From Eubacteriales Family XIII. Incertae Sedis bacterium (GTDB lineage: Bacteria > Bacillota > Clostridia > Peptostreptococcales > Anaerovoracaceae), in contig JAISTF010000196.1 in the NCBI GenBank assembly GCA_031272745.1, positions 1-13,513 on the forward strand: a stretch of DNA of 13,513 nucleotides. Direction: 5' to 3'. This document shows, piece after piece, positions 7,399-13,513 of this stretch (the first letter of the stretch is position 1; each line of letters opens with the position of its first letter). The position numbers were made by a program, and so were the translations under genes. Below the pieces are notes generated by a model. That model did not search any database. It had not been told where the DNA came from and was given only the letters and a program-made list of their open reading frames with translations.

Positions 7399-7409
7399 GC
7401 GGGCGCGCG

Positions 7410-8657
7410 ATGGGGATTTCCGCCGAAGCGCCGAAGGATCCGCGGCTCGAAGACACGCCGGTTTCCAACATCTTTTTGCTCGACATCCTGCCGGATCTGC
7501 CGGACGGGGATTTTGCGCGCGTGTACGTCTACGCGCTGATGTGCGTGCGGCAGGGCATTTTCCTGACGCATTCGGAGCTCGCGGAGCGGCTGGCGCTGCC
7601 GGTCGACAAGGTGCTCGCGGCCTGGCGGTATTTCGAAGGGCGACGCATCGTGCGCAAGCTGCCGAAGACGCCCGGGGACGAGACGCAGTTCGATGTGGAG
7701 TTCGTCGATCTGCGCGGGCTGATGTACGCGAAGGCGGCGGCACCGACGGAAGGCGCGGCGGCAGCGGCGAAGGCGGCGCTCGGGGACGAGGAGCTGCGGC
7801 GGCTCGGGGAGGAGGTCGCGAAGATCGCGGGGACGCCGTCGTTCGGGGCGTCCGACATCGTGCAAATCCGCAAATGGGTCGAAGAATGGGGCGCGGCGCC
7901 GGAGACGGTCGTCTGCGCGTTTCGCTACGGGCGCGACGTGAAGGGCGTCACGCGGACAAACTACATCGCGAAAATCGTGCGCGAGTGGGCGGACAAGGGC
8001 CTGCGCACGGAGGACGAGGTGGCGGCGTGGCTCGCGGAGTCGGACGCGCGGCACGGGTTTTACAAGGACATCATGGAGGCTCTTGGGCTCGGGTTCAAGA
8101 CCGTGACGGAAGCGGAGCGCAAGGTGTTCGATCGCTGGCTTGACACGTACGGATACGCGCCTGCGGAGATCTTGGAGAAGGCGCGCGAGAAGACGGCGGG
8201 GGCGGCGAACGCGCTGAAATATTTGGACGGGATTCTCAAGAAGGAGCAGGACAAGAAGGCGGGCGGCGGCAAGGGCGGCACGGGCGCGGGCGGCGGCGGG
8301 ATGTCGGCGCGGGCCGCGCACTACCGCGACGTGCAGGCGAAAAACCGCGCGGAGGCCGAGGCGCATCGCGCGGAAGTCTACGCGGCGGCGCCGGCGGTCA
8401 AAGTCTTGGACGACGAAATCATCGCGCTGAATATGGAGCAGGTCAAACTCGTCACTTCGTCCGCGAAAAACAAGGAAGACGCGTGGGCCCGTCTGGAGCG
8501 AAGCATTGCGGCGAAAGCGTCGGAGCGCGCGGCGTTATTGGAAAAGGCGGGATTTGCGGCGGATTACACGGATTTGAAATACGATTGCCGGAAATGCGAG
8601 GATACGGGCGTCGTGCTCGGCTCGGGCGCGTCCTGTGACTGTTTTTTGCCTGCATAG
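7410..8657 (+). CDS. DnaD-family primosome protein with a C-terminal helicase-loader zinc domain
   Basis: This 415-residue protein appears to have four parts. Residues 20-110 form a winged-helix-like domain (FLTHSELAERLALPVDKVLAAWRYFE region). Residues about 145-215 are a DnaD/DnaB_2 domain ending in YIAKIVREW, the YxxxIxxxW signature for DNA binding. Residues about 228-285 look like a second such repeat ending in YLDGILKK. After a glycine-rich linker (about 284-297), residues 298-415 resemble the N-terminal region of clostridial DnaI/DnaC-type helicase loaders: a helical segment (ARAAHYRDVQAKNRAEAE), then a zinc motif C393-x2-C396-x12-C409-x-C411 in the context KCEDTG. The AAA+ ATPase that should follow is absent; the stop comes right after CDCFLPA. 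An in-frame ATG at 8301 sits where a separate loader would begin. AGGCGGG (7397-7403) may serve as ribosome binding site. Likely role: helicase recruitment for DnaB encoded upstream (inferred). Confidence 0.8.
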   Translation: MGISAEAPKDPRLEDTPVSNIFLLDILPDLPDGDFARVYVYALMCVRQGIFLTHSELAERLALPVDKVLAAWRYFEGRRIVRKLPKTPGDETQFDVEFVDLRGLMYAKAAAPTEGAAAAAKAALGDEELRRLGEEVAKIAGTPSFGASDIVQIRKWVEEWGAAPETVVCAFRYGRDVKGVTRTNYIAKIVREWADKGLRTEDEVAAWLAESDARHGFYKDIMEALGLGFKTVTEAERKVFDRWLDTYGYAPAEILEKAREKTAGAANALKYLDGILKKEQDKKAGGGKGGTGAGGGGMSARAAHYRDVQAKNRAEAEAHRAEVYAAAPAVKVLDDEIIALNMEQVKLVTSSAKNKEDAWARLERSIAAKASERAALLEKAGFAADYTDLKYDCRKCEDTGVVLGSGASCDCFLPA

Positions 8658-8693
8658 CGGCATTTTTCAAGGCTTTCCGGACTTTGTAATCTT

Positions 8694-8710
8694 TGTGAAA
8701 CATTTGTGAA
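8694..8710 (+). promoter_or_regulatory. WalR-like direct repeat ahead of the M23 hydrolase promoter
   Basis: TGTGAA-N5-TGTGAA lies within a longer TTTGTGAAA pair (8692-8700 and 8703-8711), one helical turn apart and 16 nt upstream of the -35 box. The WalR consensus is TGTWAH-N5-TGTWAH; each half here differs only at the fourth base. A TGTAAT (8685-8690) lies just before it but out of phase. The target gene type and the adjacent walR support the reading. Confidence 0.45.
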
Positions 8711-8726
8711 AACTCTCGCAAATGTC

Positions 8727-8755
8727 TTGAAAAGGGAAAGGATTTCAAATACAAT
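8727..8755 (+). promoter_or_regulatory. Sigma-A type promoter of the M23 peptidase gene
   Basis: TTGAAA (8727-8732), a 17-nt spacer and TACAAT (8750-8755) match consensus well. The predicted transcription start (about 8762-8763) coincides with the ATGATG at 8763, so the message may be leaderless unless translation starts further in. Confidence 0.65.
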
Positions 8756-8762
8756 TTCACCC

Positions 8763-10469
8763 ATGATGCGTGTTGGGAAACGGAATCATACGGACAGGAT
8801 ATCGTTGTCGCCAAAAAGAGGAATCACGAGGGTAAGGGTCTTTTTCCTTGTCCTCTTTTCTTTGGCTTCTTCGTATTTCGGCGGCAAGGTCACGGAAACG
8901 CGCGCGCAGGCGGCCGCTCCGCTTCGCCGCGCGAAGCTGCTGGCGTTCACGGCGCCGTTCCGGTCGTTCCTGTATTTGCTCAACCACCAGACGCAGATCG
9001 CCGTCGCGTGCTCCGTGACGCTCGTGCTGCTCTGCGGCTACCTCGTGCTCGAGGCAAATTCCTTTGTGTATGAATACAGCTACCACGGCCGCGTGATCGG
9101 CGTCGCGAAGAGCGAGGAAGCCGTGAAGCAGGCCATCCGGCAGTTGGACGGCGCGGTGATCGAGCAGTCGGACGAGGTGCGGATCGCGCCGCTCGCGGTG
9201 CCCGAGGTCGCGGTGGCCGGCGGCAGCGGCGAGGCGGTCGCGCAGGCGGATGCGGCGCAGGGAGCGGCAGCGGCTTCCGGTGACATCGCAGCGACGATGA
9301 ATCCGCCGATGTCGGACGGGTCTGCGAGTGCGGATGCGTTGACGACAGAAGGTGCGGCCACGGATACGGCCACTTCGGAAGGGTTGTCGGCAGAGTCGAC
9401 GGCGCTGTCTGCCGAGACGCCGCTTGAGGTCGTGATCGATGGCGATTCGGACATCGAGATCAAGGGCGTGAAACAGGAAGTGTTTTCGATGACGGCCGTC
9501 GATACGCCGGAAGACATCGTGAAAAACCTCGCGTCGCAGCAGGACATCGAGGTGAAGGCTTGGCAGATTTCCATCAACGGGGTGCCGCTCGGCACGGTCG
9601 CAAGCGAGGCGGAAGCGAATGCGCTGCTTGCGGATGTGCAGGCGCAGCTCGAAACGCTCTTCCTCGGGGACGGGGCCTACAAAACCATTGGCTTTGAAGA
9701 AAACGTCGTCGTGTCGGAAACGCGCACGGCACTCGACAGTTTGGACGGGCCAGTGGCGCTGTCCCGCAAGGTTATGAGCGGCACACGGCTTCTGCATTTG
9801 CAGACCACGGTGGACGCGGAATACGACGCGGAAATTCCCTTTACGACCATCTACAAACCGAATGACGCGCTGTACGAAGACGAGACAAAGACGATCACGC
9901 CCGGCACGCCCGGCGTCAAGCACGTCATCGGCGAGATCGTCTACCGCGACGGTGTGGAGCTGACGCGCAACGAATTTGAAACGACCGTGCTCATCGATCC
10001 CGTGCCGGCGACGGCGGAGCGCGGCACGAGGCCCGCGCCCGAGCGCATCGGAACGGGCAGCTACGTCCTGCCAATCACGACGGACGTGACCTCGCTCTTC
10101 GGGCCCCGCTGGGGACGGACGCACGAAGGCATCGACTTCGGTGCGGACGTCGGGACGAGTGTCGTCGCGGCGGACACCGGCGTCGTCACGGCCGTCGGCT
10201 ACGAGAGCGGCTATGGGCTCGTCGTCCGCGTCGACCACGGCGCGGGGATGTCGACGCTCTATGGCCACCTGTCGGAAGCGCTCGTCGAAGTCGGCGACAA
10301 GGTGGAACAGGGTGCCGAGATCGCCAAGTCGGGCAATACGGGATTCAGCACGGGACCGCATCTGCACTTCGCGCTCCTGCAATACGACACCTTCATCGAC
10401 CCGCGGCCCTATCTGCCGGCGTTGACCTACGCGCCGTACTACCGGCCGGAGAGCAACACGGGCGGTTGA
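8763..10469 (+). CDS. Membrane-anchored M23 family peptidoglycan endopeptidase with G5 domain
   Basis: From the ATG at 8763 the product has 568 residues. A short cytoplasmic N-terminus precedes one hydrophobic segment (about 26-40) and a second, stronger one (about 80-97, IAVACSVTLVLLCGYLVL). An Ala/Ser/Thr-rich low-complexity region lies near 165-220. A G5-like domain (about 355-420, containing GEIVYRDGVELTRNEF) precedes the LytM/M23 peptidase domain (about 430-560). Zinc ligands are visible: H454 and D458 in HEGID, and H535 in HLH; H533 and YGHLS complete the active site. Such enzymes cut peptidoglycan cross-links outside the cell. The start is uncertain: no Shine-Dalgarno sequence precedes ATG 8763, a GTG at 8706 would lie upstream of the promoter, and a TTG at 8805 (AGGA just ahead) would give 554 residues. 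The gene is followed by walR-walK and preceded by a WalR-like box, so WalR control is likely (inferred). Confidence 0.88.
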   Translation: MMRVGKRNHTDRISLSPKRGITRVRVFFLVLFSLASSYFGGKVTETRAQAAAPLRRAKLLAFTAPFRSFLYLLNHQTQIAVACSVTLVLLCGYLVLEANSFVYEYSYHGRVIGVAKSEEAVKQAIRQLDGAVIEQSDEVRIAPLAVPEVAVAGGSGEAVAQADAAQGAAAASGDIAATMNPPMSDGSASADALTTEGAATDTATSEGLSAESTALSAETPLEVVIDGDSDIEIKGVKQEVFSMTAVDTPEDIVKNLASQQDIEVKAWQISINGVPLGTVASEAEANALLADVQAQLETLFLGDGAYKTIGFEENVVVSETRTALDSLDGPVALSRKVMSGTRLLHLQTTVDAEYDAEIPFTTIYKPNDALYEDETKTITPGTPGVKHVIGEIVYRDGVELTRNEFETTVLIDPVPATAERGTRPAPERIGTGSYVLPITTDVTSLFGPRWGRTHEGIDFGADVGTSVVAADTGVVTAVGYESGYGLVVRVDHGAGMSTLYGHLSEALVEVGDKVEQGAEIAKSGNTGFSTGPHLHFALLQYDTFIDPRPYLPALTYAPYYRPESNTGG

Positions 10470-10516
10470 CGCGCGGGCTGCGCGCGGACGCACCGCCACA
10501 CCGACGCCGCGAAATA

Positions 10517-10525
10517 TGATATACT
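10517..10525 (+). promoter_or_regulatory. Extended -10 promoter of walRK
   Basis: TGA-TATACT is an extended -10 element in the 86-nt gap between the M23 gene and walR. No recognisable -35 lies 16-18 nt upstream. A start near 10532 leaves about 24 nt of leader containing the AAGGAGA site (10541-10547). Confidence 0.55.
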
Positions 10526-10555
10526 CTCCTTAAGTCACGAAAGGAGAACCGCCGC

Positions 10556-11257
10556 ATGGATGCGAAGAAAGTCTTGATCGTCGAAGACGAAAAGCCCATT
10601 TCCGATATTGTCAAATTCAATCTTTCCAAAGAAGGCTTTGAAACGATGACTGCGTACGACGGCGCGGAGGGTCTTGAGATGGCGCTGAAATCCGACCCGG
10701 ATCTCGTGCTCTTGGACGTGATGCTGCCGACCATCGACGGGTTTGAGATCTGCAAACGCATCCGCGAAAAAAGCAGCGTGCCGATCATTATTCTGACAGC
10801 CAAAGAAGAAGAGGTGGACAAGGTGCTGGGCTTGGAGCTCGGCGCGGACGACTACATCACGAAACCGTTCGGCCTGCGCGAGCTCATCGCGCGCGTGAAG
10901 GCGAACATCCGGCGCACAGGCATGACCGAGGTGGTCGGCGCGGACCCCGCCAACGTGCAGGACTACGGCAACATCACGATCGACCTCAACCGCTACGAGG
11001 CGCGGAAGAACGGCACGGCGCTCGAGCTGACGCTGCGGGAGTTCGAGCTGTTGCGGTATCTGGCGGAGCGCGAGGACAAGGTCTATTCGCGGGAGCAGCT
11101 GCTCGAGGACGTCTGGGGCTATGAATACTACGGCGACATCCGCACGGTCGACGTGACGGTGCGGCGGCTGCGCGAGAAGCTCGAGGACGATTCCAGCAAT
11201 CCGAAATATATCCTGACAAAGCGCGGGGTGGGGTACTACTTCCACCGGCCCGAATAA
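10556..11257 (+). CDS. walR: Response regulator WalR (OmpR/PhoB type)
   Basis: The 233-residue regulator has a receiver domain (1-120) with the acidic pair E10/D11, phospho-acceptor D54 in LLDVMLP and K103 in TKPF. The C-terminal winged helix (about 135-230) includes LTLREFELLRYLAE, SREQLLEDVWGYEYYGD and TVDVTVRRLREKLE. Overall similarity, the start KKVLIVEDEKPISDIVKFNL and the pairing with a PAS-containing kinase point to WalR (YycF/VicR), the regulator of wall hydrolase genes in low-GC Bacillota; a PhoP-like regulator is the main alternative. A clear AGGAG site lies 9 nt ahead of the ATG, and the stop codon overlaps the walK start (TAATG). The preceding gene is a wall hydrolase, which fits the regulon. 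Confidence 0.88.
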   Translation: MDAKKVLIVEDEKPISDIVKFNLSKEGFETMTAYDGAEGLEMALKSDPDLVLLDVMLPTIDGFEICKRIREKSSVPIIILTAKEEEVDKVLGLELGADDYITKPFGLRELIARVKANIRRTGMTEVVGADPANVQDYGNITIDLNRYEARKNGTALELTLREFELLRYLAEREDKVYSREQLLEDVWGYEYYGDIRTVDVTVRRLREKLEDDSSNPKYILTKRGVGYYFHRPE

Positions 11258-12432
11258 TGGGTTGGCAAATCGCGTTTGCCGTCTGCTGCGTCTGCGCGGC
11301 GGTGGCGATTTTGCTGCTTTTGCGCGCACGGCGGGCGGTGGAGCGGGAGCACGCGGAGGTCATCGCGTCGTGCGATTTCCGGCAGTCCATGTTTGAGACG
11401 GCGGTGCGGCAGTCCGGCGACGGCATCCTCATCCTCGACGCGCAGGGGGAATTCGTGCTCATCAACGACGCGGCGAAGCAGACGCTCGGCGTCACGACGG
11501 CGGACCTTGAAATGGGGCATTACGACGAGGCCGTGACGGGGTTCAGCGAGATGCTGCAACGCGAGGCGATTCTGACGGCGGCCGCGGAGGGCGTGGGCGA
11601 GACGCAGGTCTCGCACGGCGGCGGCATCTTCCGGCTGCGGTTCACGGAGCTGCGGCGGGGGGGGCGCGAGATGGGCGCGGTCTGCGTCATCAGCGACATC
11701 ACGGAGAGTTTCAAGGCGGAAGACATGCAGACGGACTTCGTCGCGAATGTGTCGCACGAGCTGAAGACGCCGCTCACGACCGTGAAGTCGTACGCGGAGA
11801 CGCTGCTTGCGGGCGGCATCGACGACGCGGGGATGGCGCGCGAATTTCTCGAGATCATCGACTCGGAAGCCGACCGCATGGGGCGGCTCGTGCGGGACCT
11901 TCTGTTGATGTCTCGGCTCGAAGATCGCGAGCACAAATGGGAGCTCGCCGAAGGGGACGTCGCGCTGCTCATCAAGACCGTGATGAAAAAACTCGACGGG
12001 CCCGCGCGGGACAAGCAGCTCGTCGTGAACCGCATGTTCGACGAGGAAGCGGTCGTGCCCGTCGACATGGACCGCGACCGTATGGAGCAGGTCATCCACA
12101 ACATCCTGTCGAACGCGATCAAATACACGAACGAGCGCGGCCGAATCGACGTGGATTTGCTGCCTTTGGACAATTGTATTCAAATTGTAATATCCGACAA
12201 CGGCGTCGGAATTCCGGAAAAAGACCAGGCGCGCGTGTTCGAGCGGTTCTTCACGGTGGACAAAGCGCGGTCGCGGTCGCTCGGCGGAACCGGCCTCGGC
12301 CTTGCAATTTCAAAGCAAATCATCGAAGGGCACGGCGGGACGATCGGCATCGAGAGCAAAGCGGGCAAGGGCACGACGGTCACGGTGACGCTGCCGAAGG
12401 CGTGGTCGCGCGGGCGCAGCGGCATCTTGTAA
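11257..12432 (+). CDS. walK: Sensor histidine kinase WalK, short single-transmembrane form
   Basis: The 391-residue kinase has one transmembrane helix (about 4-22), a PAS domain (about 45-150), a HisKA domain with the H-box FVANVSHELKTPLTT (phospho-acceptor H167), and an ATPase domain with the N-box NAIKYT, DNGVGIP, ERFF and GGTGLGLAIS. It should phosphorylate WalR, encoded directly upstream with a 1-base overlap. Bacillus WalK is about 610 residues with two transmembrane helices, an extracellular domain and HAMP; here the outer sensor and HAMP are missing, as in the short streptococcal VicK layout. No walH/walI/walJ genes follow: a division gene does. The input signal is therefore probably membrane-proximal or sensed by PAS (inferred). 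A PhoR-type kinase is the alternative name. Confidence 0.85.
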   Translation: MGWQIAFAVCCVCAAVAILLLLRARRAVEREHAEVIASCDFRQSMFETAVRQSGDGILILDAQGEFVLINDAAKQTLGVTTADLEMGHYDEAVTGFSEMLQREAILTAAAEGVGETQVSHGGGIFRLRFTELRRGGREMGAVCVISDITESFKAEDMQTDFVANVSHELKTPLTTVKSYAETLLAGGIDDAGMAREFLEIIDSEADRMGRLVRDLLLMSRLEDREHKWELAEGDVALLIKTVMKKLDGPARDKQLVVNRMFDEEAVVPVDMDRDRMEQVIHNILSNAIKYTNERGRIDVDLLPLDNCIQIVISDNGVGIPEKDQARVFERFFTVDKARSRSLGGTGLGLAISKQIIEGHGGTIGIESKAGKGTTVTVTLPKAWSRGRSGIL

Positions 12433-12436
12433 AAAC

Positions 12437-12466
12437 TTGTATTTTTGGTTTTGGACGGTGTAAAAT
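12437..12466 (+). promoter_or_regulatory. Promoter of the divIC-like gene
   Basis: TTGTAT (12437-12442), an 18-nt spacer and TAAAAT (12461-12466) lie in a short AT-rich gap after walK. The -10 ends 6 nt before the ATG at 12473, so transcription would begin at the start codon. A WalR-like half-site TGTAAA (12428-12433) overlaps the walK stop just upstream. Confidence 0.5.
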
Positions 12467-12472
12467 ATTTCT

Positions 12473-12883
12473 ATGCAACGTTCGATCATCGACATCGAAG
12501 AAGCGCAGCGCCGCCGCAAAGAGAAGCGGGCCGAGACCGTCAAGTCCGAGAAGGTGCAGCGCCGCAAATGGAAACTCGCCGAGCGCAAGGCGCGCCCGAA
12601 GATGTCCGTCGGCAAGAAATTGGTCGCGGGCGGCATCGTGGCCGTCGCGGTGCTGTTGTTCGGCTTGGGCGGATACCGCAACATCGAGCTGTCGATCGAA
12701 CGCGCCGAAACGGAGAAGGTGCTCGAAGAGAAGCTCGCCGAGAAGGCGCGGCTCGAAAAGAAGCTCACGCAGGTCGAGGATCCGGAATACATCGAGCAGG
12801 AGGCGCGCGACCGTTTCCATCTGCTGAAGGACGGGGAGATCCTCTACGTCATGCCGGAGGACGAGCCGGAATCGGCGGAATAA
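12473..12883 (+). CDS. divIC: Septum formation initiator, DivIC/FtsB-like
   Basis: The 136-residue bitopic protein has a long, highly basic cytoplasmic N-terminus (1-47), one transmembrane helix (about 48-68), a coiled coil (about 70-103, Glu/Lys-rich heptads) and the family C-terminal motif DPEYIEQEARDRFHLLKDGEILYVMP. DivIC/FtsB proteins join FtsL and FtsQ/DivIB at the septum and activate septal wall synthesis. The acidic end (EDEPESAE) is variable in the family. The ATG at 12473 has no Shine-Dalgarno sequence but lies 6 nt after a -10 box. ksgA begins about 4 nt downstream, so the two are probably co-transcribed. An FtsL-like annotation is the main alternative, since these small proteins are hard to separate by sequence. 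Confidence 0.82.
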   Translation: MQRSIIDIEEAQRRRKEKRAETVKSEKVQRRKWKLAERKARPKMSVGKKLVAGGIVAVAVLLFGLGGYRNIELSIERAETEKVLEEKLAEKARLEKKLTQVEDPEYIEQEARDRFHLLKDGEILYVMPEDEPESAE

Positions 12884-12887
12884 ACCC

Positions 12888-13513
12888 TTGATTGAGATTT
12901 GGAAAAAAAGCGAGCTGGCGCGGCTGCGCGAGACGTACGGGTTTGCGTTCTCGAAGGAGCTGGGCCAGAATTTTCTCGCCGACCGCAACGTCGCGGAGAA
13001 GATCGCGGACGCGTGCGCGGGGGGCGGCGTGGACGTCATCGAAATCGGCGCGGGCGCGGGGGCGCTCACGGTGCATCTGGCGGCGCGGGCGCGGAAGGTG
13101 TTCGCGGTCGAGCTCGACGCGCGCGTGATCCCGCTGCTGGCCGCCGTCTGCGAGGGGCTCGAAAACGTCGTGATCCTGCACGAGGACTTCCTGAAGATCG
13201 AGCCGGACCGCCTGAGCGAGCGGTATGTGCTCGCGGGCAACCTGCCCTATCAGATCACGACGCATGTCATCACGACGGTGATGGAAGGTCTGCACGGCGG
13301 CTTTGCAGGGGCGGCTTGCAGCCGCCCGCCCGAAGGCCGCCCGCCCCTGCAGGCGATGGTGTTCATGGTGCAAAAAGAGGTCGCCGACCGCCTGCTGGCC
13401 GCGCGGCCGGAGCGGCTCGACCTGATCCGCGACCTGCCCTCCAGCGTCCGGCTGACGGAGGCCGCCCAGTCCCGCCTGACGCTGACCAACCCGACGGCCC
13501 GGACGGCCCGGCT
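12888..13513 (+). CDS. ksgA: 16S rRNA (adenine1518-N6/adenine1519-N6) dimethyltransferase, partial (runs off right edge)
   Basis: The visible 208 codons start at a TTG (12888), the only near-suitable start in frame; the ribosome binding site is weak. The enzyme dimethylates two adjacent adenines at the 3' end of 16S rRNA using SAM. Recognisable parts are RETYGFAFSKELGQNFL near the N-terminus, SAM motif I VIEIGAGAGALT, VFAVELDARVIPLL, the catalytic NLPY at 118-121, and MVFMVQKEVADRLLA. Between NLPYQITTHVITTVMEG and MVFMVQKEV it has about 16 extra residues, exactly accounted for by a 48-bp palindromic repeat (13304-13351). After QKEVADRLLA the expected GTxxYGALS-type sequence is missing; instead about 35 unrelated residues run to the window end. 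The KsgA identity is firm, but its integrity at the right end is not. Confidence 0.88.
   Translation, partial: MIEIWKKSELARLRETYGFAFSKELGQNFLADRNVAEKIADACAGGGVDVIEIGAGAGALTVHLAARARKVFAVELDARVIPLLAAVCEGLENVVILHEDFLKIEPDRLSERYVLAGNLPYQITTHVITTVMEGLHGGFAGAACSRPPEGRPPLQAMVFMVQKEVADRLLAARPERLDLIRDLPSSVRLTEAAQSRLTLTNPTARTAR
13304..13351 (+). repeat. 48-bp GC-rich palindromic element inserted in frame in ksgA
   Basis: Perfect 11-bp terminal arms (TGCAGGGGCGG at 13304-13314 and its reverse complement at 13341-13351) enclose further structure. An 8-bp perfect stem with a TGC loop (13309-13327) forms a competing inner hairpin. The element is 48 bp, 16 codons, and encodes the GC-rich peptide that has no counterpart in ordinary KsgA. 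It is unrelated in sequence to the palindromes in rplI. Confidence 0.7.

Noticed and set aside
8706..8762. GTG start for the M23 gene at 8706
   Set aside because: It lies upstream of the best promoter and inside the WalR-like repeat, and has no ribosome binding site.
10470..10484. CGCGC/GCGCG hairpin after the M23 gene as a terminator
   Set aside because: Only a 5-bp stem and no T-run follows, so it does not look like an intrinsic terminator.
12166..12193. TTGGAC-16-TAATAT as a promoter inside walK
   Set aside because: It falls within a conserved coding stretch leading into DNGVGIP, and no gene begins nearby; the AT-richness is probably local codon choice.
12428..12443. TGTAAA-N4-TGTATT as a WalR box for divIC
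   Set aside because: Half-site spacing is 10 instead of 11, the second half fits poorly, and it overlaps the walK stop and the -35.
13397..13408. Self-complementary 12-mer GGCCGCGCGGCC
   Set aside because: Short, all G/C and expected by chance in such GC-rich sequence; no second copy in the window.

Overview
The window looks like a GC-rich Bacillota chromosome. The evidence is strong AGGAGG-type ribosome binding sites, a two-transmembrane GdpP c-di-AMP phosphodiesterase, a DnaD-family primosome protein, WalR/WalK, and the gene order rpsF-ssb-rpsR-gdpP-rplI-dnaB-purA. A Clostridia or Negativicutes-like lineage is my best guess: WalK is short, no walH/walI follow it, and the zinc-ribbon helicase-loader piece is of clostridial type. 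The exact taxon cannot be read from this sequence.

Layout. Bases 1-659 (minus strand) hold the N-terminal part of an AAA-like P-loop ATPase, transcribed divergently from the rest. A sigma-A type promoter at 746-774 and a structured leader open a tightly packed operon on the plus strand: rpsF (S6), ssb, rpsR (S18), gdpP, rplI (L9 with a long acidic tail), dnaB (replicative helicase), purA and a DnaD-domain gene. Gaps are 0-26 nt, with one 4-nt overlap. A second unit at 8.7-10.5 kb encodes a membrane-anchored G5/M23 peptidoglycan hydrolase with a WalR-like direct repeat ahead of its promoter. Directly after it, walR and walK form an overlapping pair with their own promoter. A divIC-like septum gene and the start of ksgA (rsmA) close the window.

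How the genes work together. S6, S18 and L9 are ribosomal. SSB, DnaB and the DnaD protein belong to replication. GdpP sets c-di-AMP levels, and PurA makes the AMP precursor. WalK/WalR control wall hydrolases, and the neighbouring M23 gene is a plausible target. DivIC links to division.

Points that stand out. (1) Two different palindromic repeat families lie in frame inside housekeeping genes: two copies of a 39-bp REP-like element in the rplI tail, and a 48-bp palindrome in ksgA. (2) The DnaD protein carries, after a glycine linker, what looks like the N-terminal zinc domain of a DnaI/DnaC-type helicase loader without its AAA+ ATPase. (3) Three genes have a good -10 box only 6-7 nt before an ATG and no Shine-Dalgarno sequence, which suggests leaderless mRNAs. 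(4) ksgA stops resembling its family near the right window edge. No CRISPR array, tRNA, rRNA or insertion sequence was seen. The only gene-free stretches (660-855, 8658-8762, 10470-10555, 12433-12472) are under 300 bases and hold the regulatory sites listed.
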